Source of the DNA: Pelomyxa schiedti
Taxonomy: Eukaryota > Evosea > Pelobiontida > Pelomyxidae
Direction of reading: 5' to 3'
Assembly: GCA_020536535.1 (NCBI GenBank)
Contig: JAHLWZ010000598.1
Span: 7,414 to 35,974 of the forward strand
Length of the DNA: 28,561 bases
The notes under the pieces are model-generated. The model saw only the letters and a list, made by a program, of their open reading frames with translations, had not been told where the DNA came from and made no database searches. A program made the translations under genes and the position numbers. Shown in pieces: positions 1-9,483 of this stretch. Numbering within the stretch: the first letter of the stretch is position 1; every line of letters starts with the position of its first letter.

Positions 1-925
1 CGGGCAAGTCAACGTTGCCTTCTTGGCAACTGAGTTCTTATCCATGCAACGGCCGAGCATGCACAGTCCTTCCTCTGGCTCCTATAATAAAAAAAAAATT
101 AGAGAGTGGGAGAAGCAGAAGGCCACCTGGCGAGTTTGCAACAGTAACAGGGAACATTACAACATGACGACATGACAATGTGTGTGAAGTGCCCACCTCC
201 TCTTTGTCCTTCATAACTTGGAGCAAGTAATCGCGCGTGCTGATATCAGAGGCGAGCATTGACACATCGCGTCTCGTTGACGTTGCTCCGCAACCCTGCA
301 CTGGGCATTGAACAACAGCAGAAGGACCGCGAGCAGGAACTTGCACGCTTTTGCGGTCCACATTGCTCCCACTTGTTACTGCCGCCGCAGTTGTGGTGCC
401 TATTGACTGGTGTGTGAATAAAAACTAAGTTGCACAACCTGGCGGGGGGACCACACCCATCTCCCTTGGGAGATGCCTGCTGCAATGTCTGAATGTGTGT
501 GTATGTTTCCGAACACATTTCTGTGTGGACAGAGACGCCGATGACACTGACTGTGGGGCGCATGTCGGCAATGCAGCGAGTGTTGCCACGGACGCGATGT
601 GGTTATAGCACCCACGGCAAACAAGGTGCCCACACGTCGACGGCGATGGCGGGGGTGGCCGTGGCCGTGGCGGCGGCGGCGGCGACCTCGACTCCGACTT
701 CGACTCCGACTCCGACTTCGACTTCGACTTCGACCCTGGCCGCGCCTTAAACAGCGAGGCCGAAGACGCCGCGGAGGTTGCTGTTGTCGTTGTTGTTGTT
801 GTTGTTGTTGGTGTGGTTGGTGGCTTGGCGGGGGGAGGGCCGGGGAACGGAACGGGGTCCGTCATGGTACACCCGAGCCCCGAGCACACGCTACACCGCG
901 GCATCGCTGCCTCCGATGTTGCCAT
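1..925 (-). CDS. TRIM-like RING/B-box protein 1 (3' end outside window)
   Basis: Start ATG is at 925-923. Exons read as 925-439, 399 down to about 189, and 81-1, continuing off the left edge. The N-terminus has a C-x2-C pair (CSVCSGLGC), then a long low-complexity insert of Thr, Ser/Lys/Glu and Pro, then CGHLVCRGC; CPVQGC in exon 2 completes a RING-like zinc module. Exon 3 starts a B-box (LCMLGRCMDKNSVAKKATL). The order and the phase of both introns match the neighbour at 1057-3289, so this is a tandem duplicate. The first intron is only 39 bp. By analogy it should be a ubiquitin-ligase-like adaptor, but a ligase role is inference. The insert between the first zinc pair and the CGH motif is about 60 residues longer than in the neighbour and is built from DNA triplet and hexamer repeats. 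Confidence 0.75.
687..735. repeat. Hexamer-like (tcCGAC/ttCGAC) microsatellite inside a coding exon
   Basis: Alternating actccg and acttcg units. On the minus strand they encode the Ser/Lys/Glu tract of the first TRIM-like gene. The second TRIM-like gene has no such tract at the same place, so it is an expansion after duplication. Confidence 0.8.
779..811. repeat. (GTT)n triplet repeat encoding poly-Thr
   Basis: Near-perfect gtt repeats, read as a run of Thr codons on the minus strand in the first exon of the left TRIM-like gene. Probably variable in length. Confidence 0.8.
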
Positions 926-1056
926 CGTTTTTTAGTTGACAGATTGATGAAGGGGAAAAGAAAAAAAAAACAGCCAGCAACACGGCCAAAATCCAAAAGT
1001 GACTTACTTAATACGCTTCTTTATCTCCTAAAACACAATATCATTTGTTGTTTGCT

Positions 1057-3289
1057 TTATCCAATGAAAGCAACATATTCCAGTACGAACAGGCACTGCT
1101 GAGAGCTGGTAGAACCATTGTTCTCTAGAAATTGTAGCTTCCAGAACCTGAACTTTGGCACATTGCCTGCAATTTTGAACTCCCCAATATCAGGGTTCAA
1201 GTTGGCGTGTGCATGGTCAAGCACAACTGTCCATGGACCAGTCTTTTTGTGTGCACCCCACAGCGAAAATGTCTTCACTACCTGTGCATCAGTGCCGCGG
1301 TTCTTGAGCAAGAACTTGCTAACTGTTTGCTCAGCATGCAAGTCATACACAATGGATATCTCTTCTGCTTTGAGTGGTTAGTGAAACAGTGATGGCATGT
1401 AGTAGTACCTGCGCAAGTTGCGATGGGAGGAACCGCAAACACGGTGCTGTCTTCTATCAGAGTATTTTGTGGGCGATAGTCCATAAAGTGTTTGCAGCTC
1501 GAAACAACTTTGGCAGGAAGCTTTATACGATTCAGTGCCTCGGCCCTGAGACGGGCAACCTCAGCACTGAGGAACTGATTTGTGGCAGTTGTTCCCCCCA
1601 TCCGCAATGACGAGTATTGCAGCTGCGATGTCAACACTTCAATTTGGCGTTGCTTTCTTTCCAGCTCTGTATTCAAAACTGCAATTTGCTCTTGTTTTCT
1701 TGCCAGCTGTACTCTCAGTTCGGAACAGCTCTCTTCGTTGTGAGGAGCCTGTTGGTGGGATGTTCGGTATTGTACTGACACAAAGTTGTTGTCAAGGACT
1801 TCCTTGAGTGCGGGGATGTTAATGTGGTGTGTGATGTGAGTCGCGGAGAGGCATGGTTTCATTGCTCCCGATGCCACAAGCTGTGTGCACTCCCAAACTG
1901 TTTCCTTCAGCTTCTTGTCTGCTGCAATCAGGCTCACAACGTCGCTGTACTTTACAATTTCGTGTGCTCTGGTGATTGTTCTTTGGTGTGTGGACATGCA
2001 CACCTCGAGGCACTCTTTGTGTTCTTTCACATGTGATCCTGTAGTTTTGATGAAAACACTATGGCGTGAAGAAAAAATAGATACTAATCAGGGATGAAAG
2101 CGAATTGCAGTCTGCAGACACTTCACTAACCTTTTGCCTCATTGTCTGGCAAATTGAGGCTAGTTCTGTGGCAACATTGGAGGCAATCGACTGGAGCAAC
2201 TGTTCAGTCTTCAAAACCGAATCATCACAGGTCCTGATTGCTTCGTTTTCAAGTGCAACTGTTTCTTCAAGTTTGGAAATGGAGCCTGCATAAAAACAAT
2301 CAGACTTAAACATGTTTTTGGGTACACACCCAGAATGGATTCGCGAATCATAGAGCAGGCTTCATCAAGTGGGACACACTTGTGAGTAGAGTGCAAAGAA
2401 CTGACGTGGCACAAGTAGCATATCGGCTCGTTTTCCTCCAGGCAGAACATATCAAGGTCCTTTGTTGGGTGTTTTGGGCATTGGTGATACACATCCACAA
2501 GTGGTGATGTGGTTGTGATTGGGTCTCCCTGTTATAAGAGGGGGGAAAGCCATGAGATAGAAAAGAAATAAAGCAAAACACCTTGTGAGACTTTATTCCA
2601 GGTGCTTGGTGATGGATGTTGAAGCACGACTCACAGAACAGTAGTCCCTTGCATCTTGAGCAAGTCAACGTAGCTTTCTTGGCCACTGAATTCTCATCCA
2701 TGCAATACCCAAGTGTGCACACACTCTCCCCCTCCACAAATGTTAGAAGTGCCAATACTATCATTACAGTTGGCACGCACGCACACGCACCTCCCCTTGT
2801 GCTTCTTTCATCAGGTAATCACGAGCAGATGAATCAGGGACGAGGGTCGACACATCACGCACCCTCTTTGATGTTGCACCACACCCTGCCACTGGGCACT
2901 CGACAACAACCACGGGAAGCCGAGATTCAACATCCACACCGACACCCGTGGTGCCTGTGATATATAGTCATCATCATGAGATCATCTATTCTCCTAACAG
3001 GGAGAGAGAGAAGGTACTTTATTTTACCTGGTTGGACTGGCACGGTCAAGCTTGTCGCTGTTGATGAAACAGACTGGGGAGCGGATTCAGACAGGTTTTT
3101 GAGCTGCGCCACGCACGCGATGTGGCAGTAGCACCCTCGGCACACAACGTGGCCGCACGACGACGCCGATGTCAATGACACGGATGGCGGAGCGGTTGGT
3201 GATGCAGTCGAAGGGAACAACACAGGGTCAATTATGGGACAGCCGAGGCCATGGCACACATTGCACTGAGGAGGGGGATTCGCGGTCAT
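1057..3289 (-). CDS. TRIM-like RING/B-box/coiled-coil protein 2 with galactose-binding-like C-terminus
   Basis: Seven exons: 3289-3028, 2954-2791, 2731-2582, 2528-2330, 2285-2127, 2038-1409, 1364-1057; they sum to 624 codons (623 residues). Order: RING-like module (CNVCHGLGC, then CGHVVCRGC, then CPVAGC); a first B-box starting near CTLGYCMDENS; a classical B-box 2 with CPKH, then FC, then CYLC and H-x3-H spacing; a helical stretch; a heptad-rich coiled coil with QLARKQEQIAVL; and a C-terminal segment with WGAHKKTGPWTVVLDH and FRFWKLQFLENNG that resembles F5/8 type C or DOC-like domains. The last exon is joined in phase (GCA G + AA). The exon 5 to 6 joint needs donor A|GTGAAG for phase, so that border is less sure. 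RING, B-box and coiled coil in this order is the TRIM plan. An E3 ligase role is expected from the family; its substrates are unknown. Confidence 0.75.
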
Positions 3290-3468
3290 AAACAACTGAG
3301 GTTCAACGCGTTGGGGAAAAACTAAACTGAACAACAAAAAGTTTTGTTCTGTGAAAAAGGCTTTGATGGGTTTTTTTTTCCTTTTTGGGTTGGAACGTTC
3401 ATTCTACTGGCCTTTGGGCAGTAGGTATGTACAGTACATAAAAATTGGTGAAAGTGACATAGGGAGAG

Positions 3469-5544
3469 TTAGAGAAGTGTGCAATTGGACTTGGTCCTGG
3501 TGCGGTTCACACAAAGTCTAATGGACTCGTGAATCAACTCAACGAGGCCTTCACGGGTGCGGGCACTGCATTCTGTTTTGTGTGTTACTGTGCGGAAAAA
3601 AGAAGCCATAGTCTTACCCATGTATTTGACACATTTGAGGTCGCGGGCGAGTTTTACACCCTCTTCAAACGTGACAGGGTGTTGCCGCTTTCTGCTAAGA
3701 GTGGAAGTTATATTCGGGTCATTGCGGAGGTCCTTTTTGCAGCCGGCGAGGATAATAAGAGCATCTGATCGGATTGAGTGTTGACAGGAAAGTGAGTTAA
3801 TGGCTACCTGGGCAGTGATGGTTGATTTCTGTCTTCCACTTGTCACGGCAGTTGTCAAGACTGCTAGGAGAAGAAATGGAAAAACACAGAACGAATATGT
3901 CGGTCCCGGGATAGCCTATGGTGTGTATTAACTTTCATGAAGAGTTGTTCTTTTGCATACTGAGAGGTCGGAGGCGGTCATATTCCTCTGATGGAAATGA
4001 GACAAGTTAAACCTTGATTTGAAGAGGCAAAACACCTACCTTGTCCGGCTGTATCCCACAACTGGAATACAAGTTAGAAGATTTCACAAGGTACGAGAAA
4101 TACACACATTCAAGTTGTAAGATTTTCCTTCCAGGCTGATATTACAAGAGTAGTTGTCAAAAACAGTTGGAATATAATCCTCTGAAGAAGTGGCTTAGTA
4201 AAAATGTTCAAAGAGCGAATCAGCAAACCGGGAAAAGCATTCTGAGTGTATGATATCAAGAGGCATGTCTTGGAGGAATAGTGAGTAAAAAATTAACTGG
4301 GGAGATAGATACTTTGCCAACAGCACCGTCACCCACGATAACAAATTTCAGAGGTCTCAGAGAAGCAAATGAAGAATGACCAGCAGTTGGAGTTTTGTCT
4401 GTGGCTGCAGCCGAGGTGGTAGCAGTGGTAGTTGTCGTCGGCATAGTGTTGGGAACAGTTTTTGGTGGTGGAGTGGCTGGGACAATGAGTGCATAGAATG
4501 AGAAACAAGAAAACAACAAACCTGTTGGCTTTTCCCATGATGATTCCTTAGTGACAACATTTACATAGTATATCTGCTATTGTAAGAAGATTAAAATATG
4601 AAAGTAGGGCATACTCGACCCGTATTGGGATCAAATGATTCTTCCCAATCAGGAGGAAGATCTGACTGCGTTTCAGGTTGCTGCTGAGATAGTGATTTAC
4701 TGCAGATGGGGCACTTGACATCGTCTGGTATTGCAGTAAAGCATTCTCTAATGAAGGGTGTTAATAGCGTAATCTCTTAAGTATCAATATATTACTTGCA
4801 GGCAGTCCCCTTGCAAAATGGACACTCAAAAAGTAATGCAGATGGCTTGTGGCAGAATCCGCACATGTTCAGCCCAGTTTCAGTTGCTGGCGGCGTTACC
4901 GGTTCTTGAGGCGTAAGCTTTAAATTATTAGATTAATGAAAACACAAGCAAGTGACACACTGGCCTAAACCGAGGTGGTTTATCCCACTGAGAAGCCCTA
5001 GTTATAACATTCACGTAGTAAATGCGACCAGAAGCTGCGTCCTCTCTCTCCTCCCATGCGTCGTCTACATTGTCAGGCTCCTGCTAGACTTTTTAGAATA
5101 GTGTGAAACATATAATCAAACCTGCGGAGGGTTATCTGCAGCAAACAGCTGCAGTTGTAAGGCAGTCGCAAAAGCCGCAGCAGGAAGTGTTGGTTTGTCC
5201 CACTACACCAAAAAAGTATGAGGAAAGGTAAAAGAACAGAACAAACAAAAAAACCAAAAGAACATAAAAAAACAGAAAAAAAAAGGAAACGTAGTTTTGA
5301 TTTTTGGTGTTAATTGACTGGGACGCCTCTACTATTGTTTCAGAATAAAAATCGATTTGTAATAATAATGACAATAGATTCTTCATATTAAACACGGACA
5401 CACAGCCACACGCACCTGAGATTTCTTAGTGATTAAATTAGCGTAGTATATCCTGCCCGAGCCGGCGTCGACTCGCTCGCCCCACCCCGGCGGCAGCGGC
5501 CCCCCTATTTCACCTCCACTCCCCGACAACGACTCAGTAGCCAT
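3469..5544 (-). CDS. WW-WW-zinc finger-WW-Rho GTPase fusion protein
   Basis: Fourteen exons: 5544-5416, 5202-5122, 5080-4961, 4917-4796, 4747-4615, 4573-4522, 4476-4313, 4268-4229, 4181-4108, 4061-4040, 3987-3961, 3915-3808, 3764-3618, 3572-3469. They total 1323 bases (440 residues), with every phase matching. WW domains have Trp pairs at 21/44, 79/102 and 185/208, each 23 residues apart, with a GRIYY-type core. Between WW2 and WW3 lie eight cysteines spaced x2-x9-x2-x4-x2-x9-x2 (residues 129-166), like a C4C4 RING. After a Thr-rich linker a complete Rho GTPase runs from about residue 252: P-loop GDGAVGKT, effector YIPTVFDNY, WDTAGQEEYDRLRPLS, CKKD in place of TKxD, ECSA, basic tail and CAAX box CTLL (geranylgeranyl type). 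The GTPase keeps its catalytic Gln, so it should cycle nucleotide and sit on membranes. The WW domains should bind proline-rich partners. Two introns separate the WW3 core from the P-loop and both keep frame, which argues for one gene. Confidence 0.85.
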
Positions 5545-5940
5545 ACTTGCTCTTAGTGTTGTTGTTGGTCTCAAAAAAAAATATATCACAACGCCCCCCC
5601 GCCCCCCCCCTTAACACTGACTCGAAGTAATCAAAAGTGGATGATATATAGACACACGCGCACCGATGAATACAGATAGGTTGTTGTTCACAACGGCCAA
5701 CGACTCCGCGACGTAGCCTGAATACCAACCGGGACCCCGACGATTTTTGTGTTTTTTTCTTCTTTTTGCGCCTCTCGTTTCAGATCGACTTTCTGTGAAA
5801 TCAACAAAAAAACAACTACGCGGAAGTGGGTCGTAAGGTGGCGGAATAAAATAATCAACGGACCGGAACGCTGTCATTTTCGTTATCGTCGCTCAGGATC
5901 GGCGGTCTGGTGTTTTTTTTATTCTGCCAGGTTTTTTCCT
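5545..5940. other. Intergenic region with homopolymer tracts
   Basis: This is upstream of the WW-Rho gene start and downstream of the stop at 5941, both on the minus strand. It holds a poly-C tract interrupted by single bases (about 5593-5610) and short poly-A and poly-T runs. The open frame at 5611-5877 on the minus strand has no recognisable domain and I do not call it. The promoter of the WW-Rho gene presumably lies here, but I see no defined element. Confidence 0.5.
5593..5610. repeat. Poly-C tract
   Basis: Two runs of C separated by one G, about 50 bp upstream of the WW-Rho start codon. It may be a promoter element or simple slippage. Confidence 0.7.
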
Positions 5941-7179
5941 TCATTCGGCGGGGAGGACTACAGTAAGAACGGCCAGACTCTGCCCTGTAATTGCATCACC
6001 AATGGAAACTTCAGGAACAGTGGAATCAGACTCACTCTCGGATGAGGAGGACGTTGGTGTGGTGGGCTCAGGAACCTGGAAGACACAATAGCTTGCTTTG
6101 GAAGTGGAGAACACCCCATCCATCGTCTCAAACTCATAACGGCACGAGGGCTGACTCAAGTCGGAGGAGACGCAATACACCTCGGACACTGTTGAGGAGG
6201 GTGTTCCACCTTGCGCAATGAGGTGTGCGGGCCACACCGTGAAAATTTTTGTTGAAGAGGGGAATGACCGGCTGTGGCCAGTCACGGTGTTGTAAACTGC
6301 TGGCTCCCCATGCTCACCTCTGTAGAGAATGAGGATTGTCCCTGGCGAGGACCAAACCAAGTCAAAGGGACTTGAGCAAGGAGGGAGAAAGAAACTCTTC
6401 TTGGACACCACCACTGTGACGCCAGCTTCGATGCTCTTCCCAAGGTCAACAAATGAAATCGACGACGAGCGCTGCTGCTGCTGCTGCTGCGCACCCTCAT
6501 TCCCACCCACTTCCATTCCCACGAAAGCAATCACATCGCCACAAGGATCAAACGGAGAGAGCCTGACACCCTCGCCACTCAGCGGCACAGTGCACCTCAC
6601 GACGACGCCGCGGGACACCGGGACGCCATCGCTCATCCTCCACACAACAATCTTCCTCGGCGCGAGATTCTCCTGGGGCCTCACGAGCCTCACAAGCCAC
6701 CTCTTGTTCCCGGCCCAGGACCCGAATCCATCGAGCTGCCTGTCGCCCTCCAGCGCCGCCGCCACCGCCCCGCCGCAGTCCACGATGCACGAACTCCCCA
6801 GGGAGGAGTCTTCCGCGAACCTGCCGGCGCCCACGCACTCCTGGACGGAGCCGAACCTGCGCTCGTCCCACTCGGTGAAGCGCCACCGACCCAGGCAGCC
6901 GCACGACACGACGCCGAGGGTCGCGCTCACGGCCACGAACACGTGGACGGCCAGGTCCTCGCCCGGCGGGAGCACGACGGTGGTGCCGAGCCACCTGGAG
7001 CGGGCGACGACCCAGTCGCGGCCGAACTGCTCGCGAGAGGCGCGGCTGTGGGACAGCAGCCGCGCGGGGCTCCCGCTCCCGCACCTCTCCAACCCCGAAC
7101 ACGCAAAAGCAACAAACTGCCATCTCGCGTCAATAACTGGCCGGACCCTAGCTGTTGGTTTCTTTGGGGTAAAAAACAT
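5941..7179 (-). CDS. Member of a lineage-specific paralogous family (function unknown)
   Basis: Uninterrupted reading frame. I place the start at ATG 7179 because the N-terminus before it has no match in the paralogue at 26995-28382, while similarity begins shortly after (AFACSGLERCGSGSPARLL against ALATSSHSRCGARSPARLM). Length from this start is 412 residues. Shared landmarks with the paralogue are VSATLG/VSTLLG, FEWD/FTEWD-type Trp-Asp, and a C-terminal TGQSLAVLT/TGVLLMHLT end. The regular spacing of short beta-like segments suggests a propeller-like or beta-rich fold, but I see no standard WD40 repeat. A poly-Gln run lies in the middle (CAG repeat at 6471-6490). The 5' half (about 6590-7110) is very GC-rich compared with the flanks. 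I believe similar proteins form a large family in Pelomyxa; that is memory only. Confidence 0.65.
   Translation of the reverse strand: MFFTPKKPTARVRPVIDARWQFVAFACSGLERCGSGSPARLLSHSRASREQFGRDWVVARSRWLGTTVVLPPGEDLAVHVFVAVSATLGVVSCGCLGRWRFTEWDERRFGSVQECVGAGRFAEDSSLGSSCIVDCGGAVAAALEGDRQLDGFGSWAGNKRWLVRLVRPQENLAPRKIVVWRMSDGVPVSRGVVVRCTVPLSGEGVRLSPFDPCGDVIAFVGMEVGGNEGAQQQQQQRSSSISFVDLGKSIEAGVTVVVSKKSFFLPPCSSPFDLVWSSPGTILILYRGEHGEPAVYNTVTGHSRSFPSSTKIFTVWPAHLIAQGGTPSSTVSEVYCVSSDLSQPSCRYEFETMDGVFSTSKASYCVFQVPEPTTPTSSSSESESDSTVPEVSIGDAITGQSLAVLTVVLPAE
6471..6490. repeat. (CAG)n repeat encoding poly-Gln
   Basis: Triplet repeat read as CAG on the minus strand, coding for a short Gln run in the gene at 5941-7179. 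Confidence 0.85.
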
Positions 7180-7324
7180 TTTTTGTTGAAAAAAAACAAA
7201 GTTGGGACTTTTCACACCAAAAACATCAAAATCGGCGAAAAAAGCGTGTGCCGTGTCGAGGGAGAAATTCTGGGTGTTGGGCCCTGTTGAGCACAACAAG
7301 GTGCAAATTCTGTCACCCTAATTC

Positions 7325-7640
7325 CTTGTTCTGCTCTCTTGTTGTGTTGAGGAACTGCACCAAAAGTCTCTCACTGATGGATCCTGCACTTTTATTGTGA
7401 AGAGGAACAGCAATGAAATTGTCCACTTTGCTGAGGGATCAAGTTCACCCAACATCATCAATTGTGATTGACGATGTGTTTCGGCTCTCTGACACACTGT
7501 TTGGTGTTTCCTGCTGGGCGAAAAATCATAAAGGATTATTCAAGCTCTATCACGGTGACAGTCCTGGACACATACTCCAATCAAGTCAGAAGAACGTCCA
7601 TGTCACAGGACGATGTGATTCCAAGGCTTTACCTCAAGCA
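7325..7640 (+). pseudogene. Probable decayed fragment of the same paralogous family
   Basis: On the plus strand one frame reads DGSCTFIVKRNSNEIVHF (from about 7376) and then stops; a second frame reads VFRLSDTLFGVSCW (from about 7469). The second piece resembles VLRLSQLDDTMFCVSL of the gene at 26995-28382 and sits at the same relative place, near the C-terminal third of that family. Two overlapping frames with family-like sequence and no start or splice sites that join them fit a frameshifted remnant. The frame open from 7413 to 7742 has no support as a gene beyond this. It could also be a small divergent gene; I prefer a relic. Confidence 0.4.
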
Positions 7641-7820
7641 GTAAGAGCAAAAGTGGACCAGGCTGCCCCGGCCCCAGTTGCTCGAAACAACAACCGCCTT
7701 CTCTGGTGGGAGAAGCTTCTCTTCAGAGAACCCGGGGTTTAGTCTAATGTTTCTGAAGTACCATCTGCAGGTTTGTTGAAGAGCCAACAGCGAAGCCGCG
7801 AAACAACAAAACAAGGCGAA

Positions 7821-9144
7821 ATGGCAGCCACATCTGGCGCATCAGTCCGCGATGCGTCTGGGGTTGTGTACCTCACTCCCCCGGTGCTAAAGCACAAGTG
7901 GAACTTGTGCATCACGTGCTGCAGGAATCTGCTGGCCGCGGACCTTAACGGAACAAGCGACCCCTACGTCATCATCCAGGACAAGAAGAAGAAACAAAGA
8001 ACGAGTATAAAGGACAATGTAGGTTTTTGTTGTCAACGATTTAATCTGTTTTTTTTTGTTGTTGTTGTTGTTGTTTTTGTTTTTGTTTTAAAAAACGAGT
8101 GTGGCTGATGAATGAATTTAGACACTAAACCCGAATTTTATTGAGACGTTTAAAGTGCGTGGAACCACAGCGAAGCTCATTGTTATGGATCACGACACTG
8201 CGTCCCGTGATGATTTTCTTGGGATGGTTGAAGTAAACTTGGAAACGATGCAGGGGTGTCATGATGAGCAGCTGTTGGACGCAGACGGACATAACATTGG
8301 TCCACGGGGAACAATTCTTTTCTCTGTAGAATCCATGGCACCTGCTGTGATTCCAGGTATTTGCCATGAATTACTTGCAAATAATTTACTTATTTTACAG
8401 CGTTCACATTCCACATTACCACGCATGGCCTTATTGCTCCAAATCGACCTGAGTTTCAGTTTGGAACTGGGGACTTCACCTTAGAGGCATTCTTCAGGAT
8501 GACTCAAAGAGGACCACTGATTGCAAAGAAACCGACTGAGGGAGGCCCTAATAAAGGCGGATTTCTGCTGATGGTAGAAGATAATCGTATGTCTTTTGCC
8601 ACCGATGACGGTTCAACATTCAGCTGTGCCGATACACAAGGTTCTACCACCTTCTTTCTTCATCAGATCACCTAATAGTTCTGATAGTTTCCATCGGTGA
8701 CACGTGGCATCATGTTGCAGCTGTGCGCAAGGGAGCAAAGCTGAGGCTATATCTGGATCGGAATGAAGTGAAGTGCACTCGTACAGGGTATGCATTTGAT
8801 ATACATTCAATTACTGACACATTTGCAGGGCCAGTGACCGAGCACTAAATGTCAACAATTCTCACAACCTTATGCTTGGATGGACTGGTAACCAGATTCT
8901 TTTCATAATTGAGTGACTTCCAGAACTCATTTCAAAAATAGAACAGCAAGGCCAGAGCTTCAGGAACCTACAGGGAGAAATTGCAGACATTCGCCTGTGG
9001 AATGTGGCCAGGAGTGGCAAGCTAGTGGGCTGTGAGCTTACAGTACCACAGGCTGGCCTAGTGGCCTGGTGGCAATTCGCCACCAACAGCCTGGAAGACT
9101 CATCATTCAACCGCGTAACACTCCAGTGGCAGCGCCGTGACTGA
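7821..9144 (+). CDS. C2 domain plus laminin-G-like (concanavalin-fold) protein
   Basis: Six exons: 7821-8018, 8122-8356, 8401-8640, 8688-8787, 8829-8887, 8978-9144; total 333 codons (332 residues), all phases agree. Residues of about 25-145 form a C2 domain: LLAADLNGTSDPYV with the first calcium-binding Asp pair, and VMDHDTASRDDFLG with the second loop, so calcium-dependent membrane binding is likely. The C-terminal half has FGTGDFTLEAFFR, TWHHVAAVRKG, LRLYLD and EIADIRLWN, the pattern of LamG/pentraxin-like sugar- or protein-binding domains. No signal peptide or membrane segment is seen, so it is probably cytosolic, which is unusual for a LamG-like domain. The acceptor of the last exon (GGGAG|AAATTG) was chosen because it is the one that keeps phase. 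Confidence 0.8.
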
Positions 9145-9274
9145 CACGAACCAATACCCCACCCACAGACTCAGGGACTGAAGCAGATTCAGCGTTCAAA
9201 GGCCATATAATTAGATAAATAACAACCCCTTGTTTCGTGAGATGAACGAATGAGATTTTGGGAACCTACAGGAG

Positions 9275-9339
9275 AAATTGCAGACATCCAGCTGTGGAAC
9301 TGTGCCTGGAAGCAAAAGCAAGTGGGTTGTGAACATTGA
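9275..9339 (+). repeat. Second copy of the last exon start (duplicated or alternative terminal exon)
   Basis: The stretch from about 9259 repeats 8961-9043: the intron end ggaacctacag and then the coding start AAATTGCAGACAT. If spliced with the same acceptor it stays open for 21 residues (IADIQLWNCAW...) to a TGA at 9337-9339. It lacks the remaining 30 or so residues of the true last exon. It may be a dead partial duplication or an alternative last exon. Confidence 0.6.
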
Positions 9340-9483
9340 TTGTTCCTACTTGACAATAATGTGTCAGTCAAATCCATTTAAATTTATGCCAAAAGATGGA
9401 ATTTTACATTTTTCTTTGTTTGTTTATTGGACAGTTGTGTTGGAAGGGTGTCCATGATTGGCTTGATGATACAGAGAGAATTA

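Noticed and set aside
599-1102. Plus-strand Arg-rich open frame
   Set aside because: It is the shadow of the repeat-rich exon of the minus-strand TRIM-like gene.
4329-4538. Separate small GTPase gene starting MGKAN near 4540
   Set aside because: The same bases read WEKPT in the WW frame, which completes the third WW domain and joins to the GTPase in phase. The ATG is out of that frame and chance is the simpler reading.
5611-5877. Small minus-strand gene
   Set aside because: No domain, no splice or homology support; it lies in a flank with homopolymers.
6548-7123. Arg/Gly-rich minus-strand open frame
   Set aside because: Shadow frame in the GC-rich part of the gene at 5941-7179. It has no domain.
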